Assembly: GCA_021794575.1 (NCBI GenBank)
Contig: JAJYQO010000097.1
Coordinates: forward strand, 1-37,492
Direction of reading: 5' to 3'
DNA length: 37,492 nucleotides
DNA from: Pseudomonadota bacterium
GTDB taxonomy: Bacteria > Pseudomonadota > Gammaproteobacteria > Xanthomonadales > Rhodanobacteraceae
Shown one piece after another: positions 8,167 to 18,644 of this stretch. Both the position numbers and the translations under genes were made by a program. A model generated the notes under the pieces. The model saw only the letters and a list, made by a program, of their open reading frames with translations, had not been told where the DNA came from and searched no databases. Within the stretch, counting starts at the first letter, position 1. Every line of letters begins with the position of its first letter.

Positions 8167-9228
8167 ATGAGCATGACGCTGCTGGAAATCCAGGCGCAGT
8201 TCGCCGACAGCGCCGCCACCAAGCAGCGCGCGCTGGACGCGCTCGCCGTGCCCACCCTGCGCGCCGCCGAGGTGCTGGCGGCGCGGCTGACCGCTGGCCG
8301 CCAGGTGCTGGCCTGCGGCAACGGAGGTTCCTCGGGCGACGCGCAGCACCTGGCCTCGGAGCTGGTCAATCGCTTCGAGCGCGAGCGCATCGGTCTGCCC
8401 GGTATCGCGCTGACGCCCGACTCCAGCGTGCTGACCGCCATCGCCAACGACTACGCCTACGAGCGCGTGTTCGCGCGCCAGGTCGAGGCGCTGGGCCGGC
8501 CCGGCGATGTCCTGGTAGCCATCACTACCTCGGGCAATTCACGCAACGTGCTGGAGGCGGTGCGCACGGCGCAGGCGCGCGGGCTGTGGGTGCTGGCGCT
8601 GACCGGCAAGGACGGCGGCGCGCTGGCGCCACTGCTGCGGCCGGAGGACGTCGAACTGCGCGTGCCCGCCGGCAGCACCGCGCGCATCCAGGAAGTGCAC
8701 CTGCTGCTGATCCACACGCTGTGCACCTACCTCGACCGCGCTTTTACCGGGACGGTTGCGCCGGTGGGCAAGGTGCACGCCGGCGTCGAGACGTTGCGGC
8801 CGCTGCTGGCCGGGTGCCGCCCGCTGGTATTCACCAACGGGGTGTTCGACCTGCTGCACCGTGGCCACGTGCATTACCTCGAAGCCGCGCGCAGCGAAGG
8901 CGCCTGCCTGGTGGTGGGCGTCAACGACGATGCCTCGGTGCGGCGGCTGGGCAAAGGCGCCGGGCGTCCGCTGAACACGCTGGAGGACCGCATGGCGGTG
9001 TTGGCCGGCCTGGCGGCCGTGGATTACCTGCTGCCGTTCTCGACCGATACGCCGATCGCGCTGATCGAGGCGCTGCAGCCGGATGTGCTGGTCAAGGGCG
9101 GCGACTGGGCGCCGGATGCGATCGTGGGCGCCGGCCTGGTGCGCGGCCGCGGCGGGCGCGTGCTGTCCATCCCCTTCGCGCACCAGCGCAGCACCACGGC
9201 GCTGGTCGAGCGCATCCGCGGCGGCTGA
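8167..9228 (+). CDS. gmhA-hldC: Fused sedoheptulose-7-phosphate isomerase (GmhA) and heptose-1-phosphate adenylyltransferase (HldC-type)
   Basis: The 353-residue protein starts at ATG 8167, eight bases after GGGGA. Residues 1-195 are a SIS-fold GmhA: ACGNGGSSGDAQHL, Glu65 in ASELVNRFE, ITTSGNSRN and His178 or His183 in RIQEVHLLLIHT correspond to the substrate loop and catalytic Glu/His. Residues about 217-353 are the nucleotidyltransferase half normally at the C-terminus of HldE: FTNGVFDLLHRGHVHYL with the HxGH motif, RPLNTLEDRM, VLVKGGDW and HQRSTTALVERIR. The protein would join steps one and four of ADP-heptose synthesis and lacks the kinase (step two), which must be elsewhere. GmhB for step three is divergent next door. 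Function is firmly inferred per domain; the fusion itself is unusual. Confidence 0.92.
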   Translation: MSMTLLEIQAQFADSAATKQRALDALAVPTLRAAEVLAARLTAGRQVLACGNGGSSGDAQHLASELVNRFERERIGLPGIALTPDSSVLTAIANDYAYERVFARQVEALGRPGDVLVAITTSGNSRNVLEAVRTAQARGLWVLALTGKDGGALAPLLRPEDVELRVPAGSTARIQEVHLLLIHTLCTYLDRAFTGTVAPVGKVHAGVETLRPLLAGCRPLVFTNGVFDLLHRGHVHYLEAARSEGACLVVGVNDDASVRRLGKGAGRPLNTLEDRMAVLAGLAAVDYLLPFSTDTPIALIEALQPDVLVKGGDWAPDAIVGAGLVRGRGGRVLSIPFAHQRSTTALVERIRGG

Positions 9229-9324
9229 GCGGACGGCGCGGTTCGCCGGCAGGTTCCATTCCATGCCGGGCTGGCGTGCGCGGCCGATGGATGGACGCGG
9301 GCATCGGGCCGCGGCCGGTTCGCC

Positions 9325-10971
9325 TCAACGCGATGCCGGAGGCGTGGCGTCAGCCGCGGTGGCGGCCATCTCCGTCGCGCCCCGCGCCGCGAGGATGCGC
9401 ACGATGGCATCCAGATCCTGCGTGGGGTCGGGCGGCGCCCAGTCGCCGTCGGGCCGGATCGGGCGCTGGTAGTTGTTGAGCATCAGGCTGAACGCCAGGT
9501 GGCGGCCATCCTGCGTCTCCAGAAAGCCCGACAGCGTGTACATGTGCGCCAGCGTGCCGGTCTTGGCCTGGACGCGGTCGCCCTGCGGCAGCTCGCGCAG
9601 GCGGTACAGCAGCGTGCCGTTGCGGCCGCTGTGCGGCAGGGCATCGATCAGGTCGGCCGCCCACGGCTGTCGCGCGATCCAGGCCAACAGTGTGGTGGTG
9701 GCGCGCGGACTGACCATGTCCTGGCGCGACAGTCCGCTGCCCTCGGTGAAATGCGCCTGTTCGCGGTTGATGCCGATCCGTGCCAGCAGCGTGCGCATCG
9801 CGCACAGACCCCACTGTGAGGTCCAGTGCAGCACCCAGCCGCAGGAACCCGCGCCACTCTGCTGCCAATACCGCCCCACCTGCAGCAGCAGCGTTTGCGC
9901 ATAGAGATTGTCCGAACGCAGCAGCATGTGCCGCAGCAGTTGCGCCAGCGGCGGCGAATGCAGTGTCGCGATGCGCACGCGATGGGGATAGCGCGGCAAC
10001 GGGCTGGATTGCGGCCAGTGCAGCACGCGCAGCCTGCCGGACAACGTCACGCCGGCGCGGTCCAGCGCATCCAGAAGATCCTGCCCGGCCATGCGCGCAG
10101 GATCGGGCGCCGCCAGCGTGTACTCGCGCATGTGCACGCCGCGCGGCAGGCTGCCGGTCACATACAGCGTGTCGTGGCCCAGCGGACGGTACAGCAGCAG
10201 GCTGGAGTCGTCATCGGGCGTAGCGTCGACACTGAGGTTCCGCACCCGCACGCCGGCGCTCTCCGGCTGCACCGCGACTTTGCAGCAACGCGGCCCATCG
10301 CGGCTGACGCTGACGCGGATCGTGCCCTCGCGCACGGTCAGCGCGCCGACCTGCGGCGCGTAGTCGGTTAACAGGTCTCCGGCACCCCAGCCGTCGCCGA
10401 ACGGTGGGTCGCGGAACAGGGTGTCGTCCACGACCAGATTGCCGTTTACATGGGTGATGCCGGCGGCGACCAGGCGCGCGGCCAGGGTGTCGGCCCAGTC
10501 GGTGCCGTCGGTGCCGTCGGTGTCGCCGGTTTCCGTGCCCAGCGCCGGATCGCCGCCGCCCGCCAGGATCAGGTCGCCCTGCACGACGCCGTGGCCGTCG
10601 GCATGATCGCCGGCATACAGCGTGGTGGTGAAACGCGTCGCCGGCCCCAGCAGGTCCATCGCCAGCGCGGCGGTGAACAGTTTGGCGTTGGAGGCCGGCA
10701 CGAACAGCTTGCCGGCATCGTGGGCGTACAGCGTCCGGCCGGAGGTCAGATCCACCACGTCGATGCCCCAGCGTGCGCTGGCGAAGCGCGGCCGCGCGAT
10801 GAAGGTCGAGATCGCCTGCCTGAGCGCGGTGCTGCCGGTCGCCGCCGCGGGCGCCGGCATGCCCGCGGCCGCAGGGGCGGCCACGTCGGTGCCGCCCGGT
10901 GCCGCGTGCGCGGCGACGGGCAGGGCCAGCAGCAGGGCCAGCAGCAACATACCTGCGCGGCGTTCGACCAT
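9325..10971 (-). CDS. dacB: D-alanyl-D-alanine carboxypeptidase/endopeptidase (PBP4, S13)
   Basis: This periplasmic low-molecular-mass penicillin-binding protein trims and cuts peptidoglycan cross-links. The 548-residue protein begins with a signal peptide (to about Ala24) after AGAGGTGA. The three active-site motifs of the S13 family are present: SNAK with Ser94 and Lys97, Ser353-Asp354-Asn355, and Lys470-Thr471-Gly472. The long insert between motifs one and two is characteristic of PBP4. A small tandem repeat near 10500 encodes Thr-Asp-Gly copies (TDGTDGTD). It converges with gmhA-hldC and is divergent from the Pr6Pr gene. It is somewhat longer than E. coli DacB because of the Ala/Pro-rich N-terminal linker. 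Confidence 0.93.
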   Translation of the reverse strand: MVERRAGMLLLALLLALPVAAHAAPGGTDVAAPAAAGMPAPAAATGSTALRQAISTFIARPRFASARWGIDVVDLTSGRTLYAHDAGKLFVPASNAKLFTAALAMDLLGPATRFTTTLYAGDHADGHGVVQGDLILAGGGDPALGTETGDTDGTDGTDWADTLAARLVAAGITHVNGNLVVDDTLFRDPPFGDGWGAGDLLTDYAPQVGALTVREGTIRVSVSRDGPRCCKVAVQPESAGVRVRNLSVDATPDDDSSLLLYRPLGHDTLYVTGSLPRGVHMREYTLAAPDPARMAGQDLLDALDRAGVTLSGRLRVLHWPQSSPLPRYPHRVRIATLHSPPLAQLLRHMLLRSDNLYAQTLLLQVGRYWQQSGAGSCGWVLHWTSQWGLCAMRTLLARIGINREQAHFTEGSGLSRQDMVSPRATTTLLAWIARQPWAADLIDALPHSGRNGTLLYRLRELPQGDRVQAKTGTLAHMYTLSGFLETQDGRHLAFSLMLNNYQRPIRPDGDWAPPDPTQDLDAIVRILAARGATEMAATAADATPPASR

Positions 10972-11053
10972 GGTTCACCTCTTGCTTGCGACGGCTGGCA
11001 CTATTCTGCCTCCGCACCGCCGCCGCGCGGTGGCAGACGGCTCCCTAGTCGCG

Positions 11054-11698
11054 ATGAACGTCGAAAGTCCCCAGGCCCGCATCTGGTTGTTCGGCACCGC
11101 CGCACTGGCGCTGGTCGGCCTGGCGGTGCAGTTCGTCTGGATGCAAGGGCAGGCCGTGCACGTGGACGCTTGGTGGATGACCCTGCGCTTTCTCAGCTAC
11201 TTCACCATCCTCAGCAACGCTCTGGTCGCGCTGACCTGTGCCGCCGCCGCTCTGGGGCCGCACAGTGTTGCCGGACGGCTGGCGCTGCGCCCGGCGCTGC
11301 GCGGCGCGGTGCTGCTGTACATCCTGATCACCGCGCTGATCTACCACCTGGTTTTGGCCGGGCACTGGCATCCGCACGGCGCTGCGCTGCTGGCCGACAC
11401 CCTGCTGCACACGGTGGTGCCCGCGCTGTACGCGCTGGGCTGGCTGTGGATCGCGCCGGCGCGCGGCCTGCACTGGCGGCATCTGCCGGGCTGGCTGCTG
11501 GTGCCGGCGCTGTATTTCCTCTGGGCCATGCTGCTGGGCGGCGTGCTGCACGCCTATCCCTACCCGTTCCTCAACCTGGCGCGGCTGGGGCTGGAATCGC
11601 TGCTGCGCAACGCCGCCGTGCTGCTGGGCGTGTTCGTGCTGCTGGGCGCACTGCTGGTGCTGCTGGATCGTGGGCTGATGCGGCTGCGTGGGACGTAA
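11054..11698 (+). CDS. Pr6Pr-type six-helix membrane protein
   Basis: The 214-residue protein has about six hydrophobic helices and almost no soluble part. Features typical of the Pr6Pr family (related to FAR-17a/AIG1-like proteins) are RFLSYFTILSNALVAL, ITALIYHLVLAG, LLHTVVPALYALGWLW and the YPYPFLNL segment before the last helix. Its biochemical role is unknown. The ATG at 11054 has no clear ribosome binding site, but upstream in-frame starts run through dacB on the other strand. It stands alone, divergent from dacB by 82 bases, with the integron-type cassette downstream. Confidence 0.8.
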   Translation: MNVESPQARIWLFGTAALALVGLAVQFVWMQGQAVHVDAWWMTLRFLSYFTILSNALVALTCAAAALGPHSVAGRLALRPALRGAVLLYILITALIYHLVLAGHWHPHGAALLADTLLHTVVPALYALGWLWIAPARGLHWRHLPGWLLVPALYFLWAMLLGGVLHAYPYPFLNLARLGLESLLRNAAVLLGVFVLLGALLVLLDRGLMRLRGT

Positions 11699-11819
11699 GG
11701 CCACACGCGTCCCTGTGCATCTGGGGCGGACGATGGTCTGCGCACGCGTTCATTTCCGGCTGCACGCCGCGCAAATCACCGTGAAGCCGGCCGGACGACA
11801 TCCTCTTGTTCTGGATTGT

Positions 11820-11873
11820 GGCTAACGCCTGAGTCAAGCGGCGGCGCAGCCGTCCGCCTTGGACGAGTTAGCC
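11820..11873 (-). other. Integron attC recombination site
   Basis: Read on the minus strand, 54 bases begin GGCTAAC and end GTTAGCC, a perfect inverted pair of core sites. The 3' core context CTTGACTCAGGC-GTTAGCC matches canonical attC ends. The inner arms (TCCAAGGCGG and CCGCTTGA) pair imperfectly with unpaired bases, as folded attC sites do. Strand exchange by an integron integrase would occur after the G of GTTAGCC, between 11826 and 11825. The site lies 58 bases downstream of the VOC stop codon in the correct orientation. Confidence 0.8.
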
Positions 11874-12340
11874 ATATTTGTCGATGATAGCTACGGCGTC
11901 CGCTGCATTGAAATGATTAGAACCAGCATGCTCACGCAGAGTACGGAGCCTGCACCAGGCGCTGAGAAACCCACCAGATGTTACCGTGAGGATCTCTTAT
12001 TCCGCCTTGCCGATCGCCGTACGGCATATCACTGACCTCCATCTCCGGTTTGCCTCCCGCAGCAATGGCCTGCTCCATAGCCTTATCGGCGTCCTCGACG
12101 AAGATGTAGCAAGCAGTAGGCATGGGTGGATAGCTACCACCAGCCTCACTGACCATGATGGTGGACGTGCCGACACGAACCTGTGCGTTCGCGATGCGGC
12201 CATCAGGGCGCAGACTGCGCAGCACCTCGGTACCACCGAACCCCTTGACCAGGAACGAAACAAACCGCTCCGCGTCCTTGACGAAGAAATACGGCGTGAT
12301 GGTGCCAAAGCCTGTAGGGATGTACATGGATTTACCTCAA
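11826..12340 (-). mobile_element. Solitary integron gene cassette carrying a VOC-family gene
   Basis: The proposed cassette is about 515 bases. It starts after the G of GCGTTGAGG (minus strand, 12343-12335), which resembles a 3' attC core, and ends at the attC core at 11826. It contains a single ORF whose ATG lies 13 bases after the boundary, with GAGGT of the boundary acting as ribosome binding site, as commonly seen in cassettes. Base composition and codon use are less GC-rich than the flanks. No integrase gene or neighbouring attC array is in the window. The attC end is well supported; the 5' boundary is an inference. Confidence 0.6.
11932..12327 (-). CDS. VOC (glyoxalase/bleomycin-resistance) family protein
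   Basis: The 131-residue protein has the paired beta-alpha-beta-beta-beta layout of the vicinal oxygen chelate superfamily: an N-terminal module (ITPYFFVKDAERFVSFL, then VRVGTSTIMVSEAGG) and a second one (CYIFVEDADKAMEQAI, then RQGGIRDPHGNIWWVSQ). The GGIRDPHGN.W end is typical of PhnB-like VOC proteins. The substrate cannot be told. A GAGGT ribosome binding site lies seven bases upstream of the ATG at 12327. It is the only gene of the proposed integron cassette, and VOC genes are recurrent cassette cargo. Lower GC than its neighbours supports acquisition. Confidence 0.82.
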   Translation of the reverse strand: MYIPTGFGTITPYFFVKDAERFVSFLVKGFGGTEVLRSLRPDGRIANAQVRVGTSTIMVSEAGGSYPPMPTACYIFVEDADKAMEQAIAAGGKPEMEVSDMPYGDRQGGIRDPHGNIWWVSQRLVQAPYSA

Positions 12341-12429
12341 CGCTTCATGCGGGTTCTAGGCAGTACGACTTTTGCAGTGCGTGGCTGACCTTCGCGGGGC
12401 CATTAGCGCGGGTTGGCGAGATGCCAGAG

Positions 12430-12541
12430 TGTAATGACCCAGTGAAATTCTGCTCAGGTGTTACCGTGAGGAGGAGACATCATGAGCATCGTGATGGAAG
12501 AAGAGATCAAGCGTTGGACCGCGCGGCGGAAGTCGGCGCGG
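12430..12541 (+). mobile_element. Left-end fragment of an IS3-type element with truncated DUF1153-like orfA
   Basis: TGTAATGACCCAG at 12430 has the 5'-TG start and GACCC context of IS3-family ends. A strong GAGGAGGAG site precedes ATG 12482, from which MSIVMEEEIKRWTARRKSA is read. This matches the start of the short DUF1153/helix-turn-helix helper protein encoded before an IS3-type transposase. After Ala at about 12540 the similarity stops and the frame becomes unrelated Arg/Ala/Pro-rich sequence, so the element was cut by a deletion. The next 154 bases to the transporter gene show nothing recognisable. Confidence 0.55.
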
Positions 12542-12695
12542 GGGGTGAATCTGCCGGTTCATCCTGTTGCATGGCAAGCGCGAGCCGCGGGCTGCGAGTG
12601 GCCGAGGTCGGGCCGTTTCTGTTTCGTCTCGCCGTGCGCGGCGGAGCGGCAAACAGGCGCCGCCATGGGCGCGGCAAGTGCGCTGCGCCCGCCCG

Positions 12696-13625
12696 TCACT
12701 CCGCCACGTTCTTCGCCTCGGCGGTGGCCAGCAGTTCCGGCTGCGCGTCGCGGCCGCCGCGGCGCGCCAGCAGCGGATGCGCGAATACCGCCAGCAGGAT
12801 GATCGCCACGCCGACGTAGAACCGGCCTTCCAGCACGCGTTGCTCATGCAGCAGCACGATGGCCAGCACGATGGCGTACACCGGCTCCAGGTTGGTGATC
12901 AACTGCATGCCGAAGGCGCTGATGTTGCGCAGCGCGTGCAGCGACAGCGCGAACGGCAGCAGGGTGCAGGCATAGGCCAGGGTCAGCAGCAGGATGGCGT
13001 CGTGTCGATCGGGCAGCGGGTAGGCCGCCCCCGCGTGCGGCAGCAGCGGCGCCAGCAGCGTCAGGAACGCCGCGCCGGAGCCCAGCTCCAGCGCGGTGAC
13101 GGCCAGCGGGTCGGCGTGTTCGACCAGCCGCTTGTTGAGCGCGCTGAAGCTGGCCACCAGCAGCGCCGAAAGCACGCCCACCGCCACCCCCAGGCGCATG
13201 GCGGCCGGCACGCCGTCGACCACCAGCGCCACGCCGGGCAGCACCGCCAGGGCCAGCAGCAGCTCGCGCGCATCGAAGCGGCGCCGCGCCAGCAGCGGCT
13301 CCAGGAACGCCAGGAACAGCGGCGCGATGGCGATGCAGGTGGCGGCCACCGAGGCGTTGGCCAGCTTGATGGCGCCGTAGAAGGTCAACCAGTGCAGCGA
13401 CACCAGCACGCCGATGCCGGCATAGGCCAGGCGCAGGCGCGACGGCAGCGCGCGCAGCGCGCGCCACACGCGCGGCACCAGCAGCAGGGTGCCGCTGACC
13501 AGCAGCATGCGCCACCACACCAGCGGCAGCGCGGCCAGGGTGATCAGCTTGCCGAGGATGGCGGTGAAGCCCCACAGGAACACGCAGAAGTGGATCTGCG
13601 CGCGCGCCTTGGCGGCGGGACTCAT
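12696..13625 (-). CDS. EamA/DMT-superfamily transporter
   Basis: The predicted inner-membrane protein has 309 residues from the ATG at 13625; a GTG three codons upstream (13634) is also possible. It has about ten helices in two EamA halves. Marker segments are FCVFLWGFTAILGKLI near the start, HWLTFYGAIKLANASVAATC, and in the second half TLAYACTLLPFALSLHALRN and LEPVYAIVLA, which is the conserved Glu-Pro of the family. Members export metabolites or amino acids; the substrate is not predictable. It lies downstream of acetoacetyl-CoA synthetase on the same strand (about 40 bases), possibly co-transcribed. A few C-terminal residues are polar and not conserved. Confidence 0.85.
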   Translation of the reverse strand: MSPAAKARAQIHFCVFLWGFTAILGKLITLAALPLVWWRMLLVSGTLLLVPRVWRALRALPSRLRLAYAGIGVLVSLHWLTFYGAIKLANASVAATCIAIAPLFLAFLEPLLARRRFDARELLLALAVLPGVALVVDGVPAAMRLGVAVGVLSALLVASFSALNKRLVEHADPLAVTALELGSGAAFLTLLAPLLPHAGAAYPLPDRHDAILLLTLAYACTLLPFALSLHALRNISAFGMQLITNLEPVYAIVLAIVLLHEQRVLEGRFYVGVAIILLAVFAHPLLARRGGRDAQPELLATAEAKNVAE

Positions 13626-13665
13626 GGCGGACACATGGCGCGGACGCGCCTGCGGATGGTGTGCA

Positions 13666-15642
<1,977 letters not shown>

Positions 15643-15696
15643 GCGCGAATCCTCGGGGCTGCGCGCCATGCTACGCACAAGCACGGGCGGGTCCAA

Positions 15697-15719
15697 ACGC
15701 CCCGCGTCCGACGGGGCGT
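15697..15719 (-). terminator. Hairpin between etfA and acetoacetyl-CoA synthetase
   Basis: On the minus strand ACGCCCC and GGGGCGT form a 7-bp stem with a 9-base loop, followed by TTGG. It sits 17 bases downstream of the etfA stop and upstream of the next start, so it probably ends or attenuates the etfBA transcript. The T run is short. Confidence 0.5.
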
Positions 15720-15735
15720 CTGCATCGCGGGTGTG

Positions 15736-16677
<942 letters not shown>

Positions 16678-16690
16678 GCTGCGCTCCTTC

Positions 16691-17437
16691 TCAGACCAGG
16701 CCCTTGGACTTCAGCGCGGCCACCAGTTCGGCCACGTCCTTCACCATCACGCCCTTGCTGCGCCCGGGCGGCGGTGCGTAGTGCAAGGTCTTGAGGTGAT
16801 CGCCCGGTTCGACGCCCAGCGACGCCAGTTCCAGTATCTCGATGGGCTTGCTCTTGGCCTTCATGATGTCCGGCAGCTTGATGAAGCGCGGCTCGTTGAG
16901 GCGCAGATCGGTGGTGATCACGGCCGGCAGGTCGACTTCCAGCGTCTCGAGGCCGGCATCGACCTCGCGCGTCACGCGCGCCTTGTCCTCGCCGATCTCG
17001 ACCTTGCTGGCGAAGGTGGCCTGCGGACGGTCCCACAGCGCGGCCAGCATCTGTCCGGTCTGGTTGCAGTCGTCGTCGATGGCCTGCTTGCCCAGGATCA
17101 CCAGTCCGGGTTGTTCCTTCTGCACCAGCTTCAGCAGCACGCGCGCGGCGGTCAGCGGCTGCACGGCATCGGATGTGGCGACATGGATGGCGCGGTTGGC
17201 GCCCATGGCCAGGCCGTTGCGCAGATGCGCCTGCAGGTCGGTCGGACCGATGCCCACCACCACCACCTCGCTGGCGACGCCTTTCTCGCGCAGGCGCAGG
17301 GCTTCTTCCAGCGCGATCTCGTCGAACGGGTTGGGCGAGAGCTTGACGCCGTCGCTGACCACGCCGGAACCATCCGGCTTGACCTGGATACGGACGTTGT
17401 AATCCACGACGCGCTTGTAGCCGACCAGAATTTTCAT
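16691..17437 (-). CDS. etfB: Electron transfer flavoprotein beta subunit
   Basis: EtfB is the AMP-binding partner of EtfA in the soluble electron carrier. The 248-residue protein starts MKILVGYKRVVDYNVRIQV, with AAGGA seven bases upstream. Conserved parts include NPFDEIALEEALRLRE, VVVGIGPTDLQAHLR, KQAIDDDCNQTGQMLAALW and TREVDAGLETLEVDLPAVIT, the region that contacts acyl-CoA dehydrogenases. It is the first gene of the etfBA pair. The 209-base region upstream carries a dispersed-type repeat. Confidence 0.95.
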   Translation of the reverse strand: MKILVGYKRVVDYNVRIQVKPDGSGVVSDGVKLSPNPFDEIALEEALRLREKGVASEVVVVGIGPTDLQAHLRNGLAMGANRAIHVATSDAVQPLTAARVLLKLVQKEQPGLVILGKQAIDDDCNQTGQMLAALWDRPQATFASKVEIGEDKARVTREVDAGLETLEVDLPAVITTDLRLNEPRFIKLPDIMKAKSKPIEILELASLGVEPGDHLKTLHYAPPPGRSKGVMVKDVAELVAALKSKGLV

Positions 17438-17504
17438 GTGCTGTCCTTCGAGTGCGGACCTGCGCGGTGCGCAGGGAGGGCCTGGCCGGCGAAGTCTCCG
17501 TCGT

Positions 17505-17570
17505 CGTCATGCCCGCGCGCGGGCACCCGCCTGCGGAGCATCCATGGGTTGCCGCGCACGGGTCATGACG
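17505..17570. repeat. Short palindromic dispersed-type repeat
   Basis: A 66-base unit is bounded by CGTCATG at 17505 and CATGACG at 17564. Next to the left end lies a self-complementary GCCCGCGCGCGGGC at 17511-17524, and TCCATGGG occurs in the middle. This architecture resembles the GTCAT...ATGAC intergenic repeats common in Xanthomonadaceae and Rhodanobacteraceae. Only one copy is in the window, so its dispersed nature is inferred. It lies between etfB and the ATP-grasp gene. Confidence 0.5.
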
Positions 17571-17646
17571 CCGTACGGGCCGGGAAACCGCCTGGCCAGC
17601 ATCCAAGTTTACCTGCTGCGCCGCGCGCGCCGGCGTCAACGCGCGA

Positions 17647-18549
17647 TCAAGTGCCCAGCAGCGCGGCGGCCAGCCGCCGCGTCGCGTCGGGCGCGAAATC
17701 CAGGAACAGCGAGGGCTCGATCAGTTCCAGCTCGATCACGCAGGGTGTGCCGGCGGCATCGCGCAGCAGATCCACCCGGGCATACAGCGGCGGCGCGGCA
17801 TCCGGCAGCAGCCGTGGCAGCACGTCGAGGATGCGTCCGGCCAAGGCCAGTTCATCGGCGGCCGGCGTACGCGGCTGGATGTGCTCGGGCGCGAACAGCG
17901 CGCGTGTGGGCGCCGCGTCGGTGCGCAGCAGCGGGCCCTTGCGGATGGCGTGGCTGTACGCGCCGCCGAAGAACAGCAGCGCGGTCTCGCCCTCGGCATC
18001 CACGCGCGCCAGATAGGGCTGGATCAGCGCGTGCCTGCCGCTGCCCTGGATGCCGCGCAGGTGCGACAGCATCGCGGCCTGCGCGTCCGCGCCGTGACGC
18101 ATGGTGTCGCGCGAGCCGGCGCTGATGCTTGGCTTGATCACCAGTTCGGCCTGTGGCCAGCGCTGTCGCGCGGCCGCGAGCGCCTCCGGCGTGTCAGCGT
18201 CCGGCGCCACGAAGTGCGTGGGCACGATGGCGATGCCGTGCCGGGCCAGTTCCTCGAGATAGCGCTTGTCCGCATTCCAGCGCAGCAGCGGCAGCGGGTT
18301 CGACAGCCGCGTGCACGCGGAAACCCGCTCGGCCCAGCGCAGGAACTCGGGCAGTCGCCAGCTGTAATCCCAGGTCGAGCGGACCAGCACGGTGTCGAAG
18401 CCGCCCCAGTCCACGGCGGCATCGTCCCAGCAGACGATGACGGGCGCCGCGCCGGCTTCGCACAGGGCTGTTTGCAGCGGAAACAGATCCTCGTCGCGCT
18501 GCAGCGCGTCGCGGGTGCTGACCAGGGCGATGCGTTGCGCAGAGCTCAT
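17647..18549 (-). CDS. ATP-grasp protein, DcsG-like/glutathione synthetase-like
   Basis: The 300-residue protein from ATG 18549 (GGAG five bases upstream) begins with a Rossmann-like part (RIALVSTRDA), then TVLVRSTWDYSWRLPEF, LLRWNADKRYLEELARHGI and VIKPSISAGSRDTMRHG, followed by EGETALLFFGGAYSHAIRKG and the Mg-binding end YARVDLLRD and IELELIEPSLFLDF. The RSTWDY, NADKRYL and ELIEPSLF blocks typify the ATP-grasp branch that includes DcsG, which closes the D-cycloserine ring. Most members are unstudied and no cycloserine genes are nearby, so the substrate here is unknown; it should ligate a carboxylate to an amine using ATP. The gene is single and divergent from dusA by 95 bases. Confidence 0.8.
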   Translation of the reverse strand: MSSAQRIALVSTRDALQRDEDLFPLQTALCEAGAAPVIVCWDDAAVDWGGFDTVLVRSTWDYSWRLPEFLRWAERVSACTRLSNPLPLLRWNADKRYLEELARHGIAIVPTHFVAPDADTPEALAAARQRWPQAELVIKPSISAGSRDTMRHGADAQAAMLSHLRGIQGSGRHALIQPYLARVDAEGETALLFFGGAYSHAIRKGPLLRTDAAPTRALFAPEHIQPRTPAADELALAGRILDVLPRLLPDAAPPLYARVDLLRDAAGTPCVIELELIEPSLFLDFAPDATRRLAAALLGT

Positions 18550-18644
18550 GCGGACTCCGGACAAAACGCGCAGGCTAGCGGTGCAGCCGCCGCCGCGCCA
18601 TGCGCCGTGCTGCGGCGCGCCGGACGATCGCGGACAATAGGCGC

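Noticed and set aside
7668-9479. 603-codon plus-strand open frame across gmhB and gmhA-hldC
   Set aside because: Arg/Ala/Gly-rich shadow of two real genes in other frames or strand.
11571-11837. 88-codon minus-strand frame just after the attC site, as a second cassette gene
   Set aside because: Most of it is antisense to the Pr6Pr gene, no second attC follows, and the composition is not protein-like.
12456-12475. Second GTTACCGTGAGGA string resembling the VOC gene end (11978-11990), as a cassette duplication
   Set aside because: The match is about 13 bases and does not extend; the second copy is explained by the ribosome binding site of the IS fragment.
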